The position numbers were made by a program, and so were the translations under genes. From assembly GCA_021792315.1 (NCBI GenBank), contig JAJYUX010000049.1, positions 1 to 12,406 of the forward strand: a stretch of 12,406 nucleotides of DNA, read 5' to 3'. Source of the stretch: an archaeon. Its GTDB lineage: Archaea; Thermoproteota; Nitrososphaeria; Nitrososphaerales; CADDZS01. Below, piece after piece: positions 7,105 to 12,406 of this stretch. The number at the start of each line of letters is the position of its first letter. The first letter of the stretch is position 1. The notes below the pieces were generated by a model. It did no database searches, was not told the origin of the DNA, and saw nothing but the letters and a program-made list of their open reading frames with translations.

Positions 7105-7781
7105 CAATATACGGAACTCACATACTTTCCCATTCTGAGACGATGTAGCAACTTTGATGTCTCTTGGCGATACGATAGTTTCAATATAGACGCAAAGAAG
7201 AATGCGAGAACGATCTTTGATCCGAAATTCAGGAACAGACTTGTGTCCCAATAATCGCTCGTTTTGAGGATAGGAGGATAATACATTGGACTTTGTGTGT
7301 AGTATTGAGGGTATCCGTATAGAAGCCAAATCAACCAGAAACCGGCGAAGACTATCAGAGTAATCTTGCTTGAATTCCTAAACTCGAGATGATTTCGCAG
7401 GTAGACAAGAGGAAGAATCACAACTCCGTCGGTTGCGAGAAACCGAATTCCGCCACCTATGACGGCGAATGTATTGAAGTGGGGCGATGGTGTGAAAGAG
7501 AAATGATAGATGATCTCGTAACTCTCCAGAAAAGCTGCCGGGAACAAGATTCCAAAAATTATTGCGCCTACTTTGCCCAAACCACTCTTTGAAAATGAGT
7601 ATTCTGACAGAATGAAGAGGGCACCAGCCGAGCCTAGAGACACAGTGCTGATGTACCCAAGTGTGTAAATTAGGAATTGGTGAAGAAAGATGACAACCAG
7701 CGCGAAAACTATGGCTGCAAGGGAGATCGCCCGTAGAAGCCATTCCGCCGCGTCTAGAGCTCTATTCTCCAAAGAGATCAA
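7101..7781 (-). CDS. Six-helix membrane protein, unknown function
   Basis: 226 residues with about six helices and a hydrophilic loop rich in Tyr and Pro (YGYPQYYTQSPMYYPP) between helices 5 and 6. A conserved-looking ESYEIIYHFSF follows helix 3. I recognise no family. The TTG start at 7781 is supported by a TATA-like CATTAATA about 28 nt upstream. It is transcribed towards the 12-helix/7-helix pair and its TAG overlaps their TAA within four bases (7101-7104). The shared membrane character suggests a related role, but there is no direct evidence. Confidence 0.65.
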   Translation of the reverse strand: MISLENRALDAAEWLLRAISLAAIVFALVVIFLHQFLIYTLGYISTVSLGSAGALFILSEYSFSKSGLGKVGAIIFGILFPAAFLESYEIIYHFSFTPSPHFNTFAVIGGGIRFLATDGVVILPLVYLRNHLEFRNSSKITLIVFAGFWLIWLLYGYPQYYTQSPMYYPPILKTSDYWDTSLFLNFGSKIVLAFFFASILKLSYRQETSKLLHRLRMGKYVSSVYC

Positions 7782-7803
7782 TTGAAACCAGTGCTTCGTT
7801 TCA

Positions 7804-7813
7804 GCTATTAATG
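7804..7813 (-). promoter_or_regulatory. TATA-like box of the six-helix membrane protein gene
   Basis: On the minus strand the sequence reads CATTAATAGC, centred about 28 nt before the TTG start at 7781. It is the only A/T-rich element in the 53-nt gap and fits a leaderless or short-leader transcript. Confidence 0.45.
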
Positions 7814-7834
7814 ATTACACGATTGCTTGAGTGT

Positions 7835-9001
7835 CTAACTCCCGTAAGCTGGGGTCAGTGATGTTGATCCGAGAATCAGCAAATAGATCTTCTCAAATCC
7901 AGAAGAGTTTGAAACATAGATGATATCCTTTCCATTAGGATTCCACATCGCCTGAATCGGAAACGAGGGGATGAATTTGATCACTGAGAAAGCAGTCACC
8001 GAGTAAATCACTCCGTTAGCTATCATCGGAACTGACGTTACATTAGCTACAACAAAATGTGACGCCTTATCTGACATCATTCCTGTGACCAGAACTTGAT
8101 CAGCGACAGGATTCCACTCAGGCGGAGAGCTCATTGATATCTTTGGCAAGTCAGGGGGTGGATAGTAAGTGCTGGTCGAAGGAATTATTTGAAACAGAAC
8201 ATTGTCCAAAGTGCCATTTGTTCCAACCACCCATGCTTCAGGAGAGCCAGTGTAGTTCGCAAGATAGAGCACCATCCTGACAGCGGGACTGTATTCAGGC
8301 AAGAAATCTCGACCTGTCCAACTGAGACGCGTGAGGTTAGTTCCATCTATGGTTGAAATCCAAATTGCCGTTTCATTTGGATGGTTTGTGGAACCTGTGA
8401 AACATAAGGCGCTAGCACCGCAGAATTCTGGCTCGTACGCCGTGCCGTTGAATGGAAACGCGACAGTTCTGTTTTCGTTAACATAATACAGATTGATATG
8501 CGAGCCGGTGTCATAGGCGATGATTTGCCCGTTCGCGCTCCAAGAATAGTGGATCCCGACATGCGCATAACTTGTCGCACATGATGAGCTAGGAAAATCC
8601 GGGTATTGAAAAATAGTTACAAAACACAGGTCTGTATATCCATCGTGCGTCCAGAGATATGAAAGTAGATTTCCCAATGGTGAGAATTCTGGGTATAGCG
8701 CATCTCCGGTACTAATGGCTGTGCGTTGAGTTTCGTGAGAACCGCTTGAATCCATCGTGAAGATCTGATAGCTTCCTGTCCTGTCGGACGAATAAGCAAT
8801 CGTTCCGCTGTCAGAATATGCTGGCTGAATATCGTTCCAGTCTCCAAAAGTGATCTGCTGTGAAGATGTTGCTGGACTCTGAATGCTGGGTCTCGCTAGA
8901 AAGAAGATGGGACTAACAGAAAATCCTGTTGCTAGAAGGGCAATTACAATCGATATAGCTGTTTTCGAGCTCCGCGAAGACTGAATATGACTTCCTATCA
9001 A
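7835..9001 (-). CDS. Membrane-anchored PD40/TolB-like beta-propeller protein
   Basis: About 388 residues. An N-terminal hydrophobic segment (TAISIVIALLATGFSVSPIFF) is a signal peptide or anchor; the rest is probably extracellular. Seven PD40-like motifs follow: IQPAYSDSGTIAYSSD, YPEFSPLGNLLSYL, IHYSWSANGQIIAYD, YEPEFCGASALCFTG, LPEYSPAVRMVLYL, PPEWNPVADQVLVTG and IQAMWNPNGKDIIYVS. This suggests a seven-bladed propeller. Such domains bind proteins, peptides or glycans; no catalytic residues are recognised. An upstream in-frame TTG at 9019 would add six residues. TTG 9001 is preferred because it lies 25 nt from the centre of the TATA-like box at 9022-9030, matching the arsM promoter geometry. 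The gene shares the arsM palindrome in its promoter. Confidence 0.8.
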   Translation of the reverse strand: MIGSHIQSSRSSKTAISIVIALLATGFSVSPIFFLARPSIQSPATSSQQITFGDWNDIQPAYSDSGTIAYSSDRTGSYQIFTMDSSGSHETQRTAISTGDALYPEFSPLGNLLSYLWTHDGYTDLCFVTIFQYPDFPSSSCATSYAHVGIHYSWSANGQIIAYDTGSHINLYYVNENRTVAFPFNGTAYEPEFCGASALCFTGSTNHPNETAIWISTIDGTNLTRLSWTGRDFLPEYSPAVRMVLYLANYTGSPEAWVVGTNGTLDNVLFQIIPSTSTYYPPPDLPKISMSSPPEWNPVADQVLVTGMMSDKASHFVVANVTSVPMIANGVIYSVTAFSVIKFIPSFPIQAMWNPNGKDIIYVSNSSGFEKIYLLILGSTSLTPAYGS

Positions 9002-9021
9002 GAGATAGTCGCCTTTCAAGA

Positions 9022-9030
9022 GATAAAAAA
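9022..9030 (-). promoter_or_regulatory. TATA-like box of the beta-propeller gene
   Basis: On the minus strand TTTTTTATC is centred about 25 nt before TTG 9001 and only 7 bp before TTG 9019, favouring 9001 as the start. A second A/T element, CTATACAC at about 9032-9039, is the alternative and would also place transcription start inside 9019. Confidence 0.45.
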
Positions 9031-9039
9031 TGTGTATAG

Positions 9040-9059
9040 AATTCTCACAAATGGGAATT
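9040..9059. promoter_or_regulatory. Palindromic operator-like element, copy 2 (propeller promoter)
   Basis: AATTCTCA-CAAA-TGGGAATT has 8-bp arms with one mismatch. Its 18-bp core (9041-9058) matches the arsM copy at 17 of 18 bases. Read along the propeller gene, the element ends 9 bp before the TATA-like box, against 8 bp at arsM. It could also be a weak terminator stem for the methyltransferase gene that ends at 9083, since a T run follows. The conserved promoter placement argues for an operator. Confidence 0.7.
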
Positions 9060-9082
9060 TGTAACCTCGAGGGTCTGGCTGA

Positions 9083-9856
9083 TCAATATTCCGGAAGGTT
9101 CGCGATTTGGAAAAGTCTAGTATCCCAGACAACCATCTCTCTGATTCTGCGTCTTTGGAAATAGGTCCCCTCCATCTCATGACGTAGCTGTTCTGCAATG
9201 TATCGCAGTTCGTCGGCTGGAATGTCTGAAGTGAATCTGAAGGCCCCCTTCTCCAGCCTCGAAATCATGCTTTCTGCGCTTGTGACAATTATTCGATCGC
9301 TAACAACTCTTCTCTCTAGTAGAGGAAAGAGATCAACCAAGCTATCCTCCTTTTCCCAGCTTTTTGGCCTTGGGCAAGTTTGACTCTCTGATAAATATCC
9401 TTGAACTCTGTTTCTGAGTCGAGCAAACTTAGGATCGTCTAATTCTTCAGATCCGTCTCTGTCATACTTTCGTTTTATTGCAATGATCCTTCCATCAGTA
9501 GCCAAAGATACCTGAGCGAAAACAGTCACAGGATTGTCTAGACAATTCAAGACGTCAACTAGTATTGCGGCATCGAATGCTTTGTCTCTGAAGGGAAGAT
9601 ATTTGGCATCCGCGAGGACAAGATTCTCTATTCCTTTGGATCTTGCCCTGGCTAGCATGGGCATTGAGACATCGATGCCTATCATTTCGTAATGCGCATC
9701 GAGTTGTTCAGAAATACGGCCGGTGCCCACTCCGACATCCAAGACCAACTGACAGTGAGAATGATGCAAGGCCTCTCTCACCGCTTCCAGCTCCTCTTCC
9801 TCAAAAGAAGCTACGGCCTCATCGTAGACTAGTGCTAGTCTATCAAACTCTGCCAC
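9083..9856 (-). CDS. Class I SAM-dependent methyltransferase
   Basis: 257 residues with a Rossmann methyltransferase fold. FDRLALVYDEA near the N-terminus is typical of UbiE/SmtA-like enzymes. Motif I is VLDVGVGTGRISEQL (about 39-53), motif II is MIGIDVSMPML (about 58-68), LVLADAKYLPF follows with the motif-III acidic residue, and AAILVDVLNCL is motif IV. The C-terminal 110 residues, rich in Arg and Glu (HEMEGTYFQRRRIREMVVWD), are probably substrate-specific. The substrate is unknown. It starts at GTG 9856; the nearby ATG at 9866 is out of frame. A TATA-like box lies about 28 nt upstream, so it appears to have its own promoter rather than belong to the oxidoreductase operon, which ends in a terminator just before. 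Confidence 0.82.
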   Translation of the reverse strand: MAEFDRLALVYDEAVASFEEEELEAVREALHHSHCQLVLDVGVGTGRISEQLDAHYEMIGIDVSMPMLARARSKGIENLVLADAKYLPFRDKAFDAAILVDVLNCLDNPVTVFAQVSLATDGRIIAIKRKYDRDGSEELDDPKFARLRNRVQGYLSESQTCPRPKSWEKEDSLVDLFPLLERRVVSDRIIVTSAESMISRLEKGAFRFTSDIPADELRYIAEQLRHEMEGTYFQRRRIREMVVWDTRLFQIANLPEY

Positions 9857-9878
9857 GTTTAATCATTTCGCCTCTTTC

Positions 9879-9888
9879 ATTATGTATG
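9879..9888 (-). promoter_or_regulatory. TATA-like box of the methyltransferase gene
   Basis: On the minus strand ATACATAAT is centred about 28 nt before GTG 9856, the same spacing as at the other leaderless-type promoters in the window. Confidence 0.4.
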
Positions 9889-9909
9889 ATCAAGTTTCAG
9901 GTGTTTGGT

Positions 9910-9954
9910 TGAAAAAAGAAGCGTGTGGGGGGCGAAGGCATACTCACCTTCGCC
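9910..9954 (-). terminator. Hairpin plus T-tract terminator of the oxidoreductase operon
   Basis: An 8-bp perfect stem, GGCGAAGG (9931-9938) with CCTTCGCC (9947-9954), has an 8-nt loop. On the minus strand it is followed after about 11 nt by TTCTTTTTTC (9910-9919). It begins 8 nt after the stop codon of the iron-sulfur subunit gene, the expected place for a transcript end. Confidence 0.65.
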
Positions 9955-9962
9955 ATTTTCAT

Positions 9963-10616
9963 CTACTGAAGTAGTCCGCTGTAGTAGACTTTTGGTTTTG
10001 TTCCGTACTCCGGATGCAGCGGCTGTGCATTTGTCGCCGTGATCTGTTTTGAGATGTTCGAATTTGGATCGCTGATGTCTCCGAACAATATCACTCCTAA
10101 AGGACACGAGTCGACACACTTCGGATTCTTACCTTGGTCCACAAGATGTGCGCACATCGTGCACTTTTGAGCGATTGATTTGTCCGGATTCCAGTATATC
10201 ACTCCATAGGGGCATGAGCCTGGTAGCTGAGTCTGGTTCTGGCTCAGCACTGGATCTATGAGGACGATTCCGTCAGGTCTCTGATACACTGCATTATTTG
10301 TCGCAGCTGCAATACATGGCGCATTGTCGCACTGCATACAAGGAGTGTATGCGAACTTGGACTGAACGTTTGGGAAAGTTCCCTTGATTTGCTTGCCGTA
10401 GTTGATCCAGTTCTGTCCTGGCGAATACCACAGCGACAGAAGAGGAGCCTGGCTCGGCCATTCGCTGGGGTTGTATCCGTATCCCGGTGCCGGCTGAGCC
10501 GCAGAGTAGCCTGTATAGTCATTTCCAATGAACTCGTCCTTGCATGAGAGTGTGCAGACAGAGCATCCAACACACTTCCCAGCCTGAATTAGCATTCCGT
10601 ATCTTGTCATTCTCAT
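9963..10616 (-). CDS. Three-cluster [4Fe-4S] electron-transfer subunit, transhydroxylase-beta-like
   Basis: 217 residues from ATG 10616. It carries electrons to or from the molybdenum subunit encoded just upstream. Twelve cysteines can bind three [4Fe-4S] clusters: C15, C18, C21, C25; C93, C96, C101; C135; C152, C155; C167, C171. The stretches PCMQCDNAPC, NNAVYQRPDGIVLIDP, CPYGVIYWN, AQKCTMCAHL and the ending YGTKPKVYY closely resemble, from memory, the beta subunit of pyrogallol-phloroglucinol transhydroxylase, more than DmsB or NrfC. That enzyme's extra C-terminal beta-barrel domain is absent; this protein stops about six residues after KVYY. There is no signal peptide. The start codon overlaps the upstream TGA by one base (TGATG) and is preceded by GGAGGTG four bases away, inside the upstream gene's last codons. 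ATG 10610 is the alternative. Confidence 0.85.
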   Translation of the reverse strand: MRMTRYGMLIQAGKCVGCSVCTLSCKDEFIGNDYTGYSAAQPAPGYGYNPSEWPSQAPLLSLWYSPGQNWINYGKQIKGTFPNVQSKFAYTPCMQCDNAPCIAAATNNAVYQRPDGIVLIDPVLSQNQTQLPGSCPYGVIYWNPDKSIAQKCTMCAHLVDQGKNPKCVDSCPLGVILFGDISDPNSNISKQITATNAQPLHPEYGTKPKVYYSGLLQ

Positions 10617-12406
10617 CACACACCTCCATTCCACTTCTCTATCTGTACAAGGGCGCTGTTGATCATTCCGTCGCAGAGAGGCTCTGGCTGCCTACTATCA
10701 ATCAAGACTTCCACATTGCCTCCCAGATCTATCGAATTGACTACACCTGGTTGTTGTGGCGTGTACCACCCTCCTTCAGACACCCAAATGGTCTTTGGTG
10801 CTTGCTCATCCGTCGGAAATGCCCCTGCAAGAAGCTGCCCGCGGTCGTTGAACACTCTGACCACATCTCCTTTACTCAGTCCATATGTCGCCGCATCCGC
10901 TGTATTGATGAGCATCGTCTTGTATCCGTTGGTGTACATTTGCGGTTCATCCCTTAGCCAAGTCAGGTTCTGCCATTGGGAGTGGCGAGCGAATTTTGCG
11001 TGTGCAGAGCTCAGGAGAAGAGGATATTTGCCCCCTGCGTATGTAGAAGCATTGAGTAAGTTTTCTGGCCCTGGTATGTATTTCGGAATCGGCGGGGCAT
11101 TCACAGTGTTGTCACCAAAGTATGCGGCGATCGCCTGTGAGTAGACCTCAAGTAGTCCAGATTTAGTCGGAAGCGGGTTCTTCACCGGATCTGCATAGAA
11201 GTTCGCCCATGTTGTTGTTACCTTCGGTGTGGTGTCGACAGGATATTTCACGTAACCCGTAGTCTGGAAGTCGGTGTAACTCAGTGACATTTTCGCGGCT
11301 GCATAGATCTGTTGCAACCATTGATCCGATGTCATTCCTTGAGTTAGTTGCTGGTCGAATCCAAGCTTTTGTGCGATTCCAGTGTAGATGTCGAAGTCGC
11401 ACTTGGCCTCTCCAACGGGCGCCATCAATGAATGCTGGTAGATGACATATTCCTGCCAAGTAGTCATGTCGTTGACCTCGCCAACCGTTGCGACTGGGAA
11501 TATCACATCTGAAAACTTCGCAGTGGATTCCCACCACGCATTGTTGCTGAAAGTGAATTCGATACTAGGATCTTGTAGCGCTTGAATCTTTGGATTGATA
11601 TTTTGTCGCTGATTAATTCCACCGTTTGCACCTGAGCCACTAGCCCAAGCAATCAAATGGATTTTTGAACTGCCTGCAAGCGGGTACGATTCCTGTTCTA
11701 CTTTGTAAGGATGTCTTTCAGCAGTAGTCCAAGTTGCGGAACCTGTCAGTATAGCTTGTGCTAGATTGTTGTGGCGAATGTATTGTGCTACAGGGTTGCT
11801 GACACTCGGCACGCTACCAAACCGTCCCATTCCAGTTGCGGTTACGGTAGTGCCTACAGAGAACGTTCCACCATATCCACGTCCAGGCATTCCCAATCCC
11901 TGCATCGCTATTAGGGCAATTTCCATCCTTGCGTGCTGACAGGCAAAGTCTCTTCTCTGTGCCCCTTCAGGATATTCCCCGTAGAAGAAAGTCACATTCG
12001 AGGCCCAGGTGTTTGCCAAGTTGGTGATTGTAGTCGCATCTACGCCACAGATACCGGCTGCCCACTGAGGAGTCTTTGGAGTTCCGTCTGATTTGCCGGT
12101 GATATAATCGCTGAACTGCTGGAAGCCATAGACATGAGTGGAGACGAAACTCTGGTTGTATGTTCCATTCGTTATCCAAACGTTGGCTATTGCTGCAAGC
12201 ATAGCTTCATCAGTGCCAGGAATCGGAGCAATGAATTGATCCGCATACAGAGCTGCGGTGTCGTTGTGGACAAAAGAGTCCACGACGATCATTTTGATAC
12301 CTGCTGCTTTCCACTGTTGGAACATCAGATTCTGACGAAGCGTGCTGTAATTCTTCCAAGCCGGATCGCAGCCCCAGAAAATGACAAGTTTCGAATTTGC
12401 AAGAAC
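10616..12406 (-). CDS. DMSO-reductase-family molybdopterin oxidoreductase large subunit, C-terminal part
   Basis: The frame is open to the window edge and 596 C-terminal residues are visible, so 200-300 N-terminal residues are missing, probably including any twin-arginine signal, the FeS motif and the Mo-ligand residue. Family signatures in order: KLVIFWGCDP (about 6-15), which holds the pterin; IPGTDEAMLAAIANVWI (about 62-78); DGTPKTPQWA; QHARMEIALIAMQGLGMPG (about 157-175); SDVIFPVATVGEVND; and the C-terminal dinucleotide-binding domain (last 130 residues) with SSAHAKFARHSQW, VRVFNDRGQ and GGNVEVLIDSR. The MEIALIAMQGLGMPG style and the small subunit suggest the transhydroxylase/catechol-dehydroxylase branch. 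DMSO reductase-like, tetrathionate or other substrates are not excluded. It is translationally coupled to the FeS subunit. Confidence 0.85.
   Translation of the reverse strand, partial: VLANSKLVIFWGCDPAWKNYSTLRQNLMFQQWKAAGIKMIVVDSFVHNDTAALYADQFIAPIPGTDEAMLAAIANVWITNGTYNQSFVSTHVYGFQQFSDYITGKSDGTPKTPQWAAGICGVDATTITNLANTWASNVTFFYGEYPEGAQRRDFACQHARMEIALIAMQGLGMPGRGYGGTFSVGTTVTATGMGRFGSVPSVSNPVAQYIRHNNLAQAILTGSATWTTAERHPYKVEQESYPLAGSSKIHLIAWASGSGANGGINQRQNINPKIQALQDPSIEFTFSNNAWWESTAKFSDVIFPVATVGEVNDMTTWQEYVIYQHSLMAPVGEAKCDFDIYTGIAQKLGFDQQLTQGMTSDQWLQQIYAAAKMSLSYTDFQTTGYVKYPVDTTPKVTTTWANFYADPVKNPLPTKSGLLEVYSQAIAAYFGDNTVNAPPIPKYIPGPENLLNASTYAGGKYPLLLSSAHAKFARHSQWQNLTWLRDEPQMYTNGYKTMLINTADAATYGLSKGDVVRVFNDRGQLLAGAFPTDEQAPKTIWVSEGGWYTPQQPGVVNSIDLGGNVEVLIDSRQPEPLCDGMINSALVQIEKWNGGV
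10621..10627 (-). promoter_or_regulatory. Shine-Dalgarno sequence of the iron-sulfur subunit
   Basis: GGAGGTG on the minus strand lies within the last codons of the large subunit, four bases before ATG 10616. It is the only clear ribosome-binding site in the window and supports translational coupling of the two subunits. Confidence 0.65.

Noticed and set aside
7126..7140. TTTCCCATTCTGAGA, a third possible copy of the palindromic element
   Set aside because: It lacks one spacer base and the second arm is poor. It lies inside the 3' end of a coding region, away from any promoter.
10544..11144. Plus-strand open frames opposite the oxidoreductase genes
   Set aside because: They are antisense to strongly recognisable molybdopterin and ferredoxin domains and have no protein-like features of their own.

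Overview
This window looks archaeal. At least four genes have an A/T-rich TATA-like box centred about 24-28 nt before a GTG or TTG start codon, the spacing expected of leaderless archaeal transcripts. A Shine-Dalgarno sequence is obvious at only one internal operon gene. The gene set fits a terrestrial or sediment archaeon: GT-C and GT2 membrane glycosyltransferases, an arsenite methyltransferase, a molybdopterin oxidoreductase with its ferredoxin subunit, and multispanning membrane proteins. I cannot name the lineage; Thermoproteota/Nitrososphaeria and Thermoplasmatota both remain possible.

Left part, plus strand (1-4969): the 3' end of a polytopic membrane protein, a GT87/DUF2029-type mannosyltransferase-like protein, a 346-nt regulatory gap, an arsM gene broken by a single-base frameshift, and five bases later a CesA/Csl-like GT2 glycosyltransferase. 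The gap holds a strong TATA box, competing RNA stems and a near-perfect palindrome next to the arsM promoter. This part probably builds a cell-surface or storage glycan, with arsM embedded in it.

Middle (5045-7781): a 12-helix membrane protein whose histidines are placed partly like those of heme-copper oxidase subunit I, a 7-helix partner gene 11 nt downstream, and a convergent 6-helix membrane protein whose stop codon overlaps the partner's stop.

Right part, minus strand (7835-12406): a membrane-anchored seven-motif PD40/TolB-like beta-propeller, a class I SAM methyltransferase, and a two-gene operon closed by a hairpin plus T-tract terminator. The operon encodes the large Mo-bis-MGD subunit (cut by the window edge) and a three-cluster [4Fe-4S] subunit. 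The small subunit most resembles the pyrogallol-phloroglucinol transhydroxylase beta subunit but lacks that protein's C-terminal barrel domain.

The most notable unexplained signal is an 18-bp palindromic element with one difference between its two copies. It lies 8-9 bp upstream of the TATA box both at arsM (2493-2510) and at the propeller gene 6.5 kb away on the other strand (9041-9058). This suggests one regulator controls both. No regulator gene is visible in the window.
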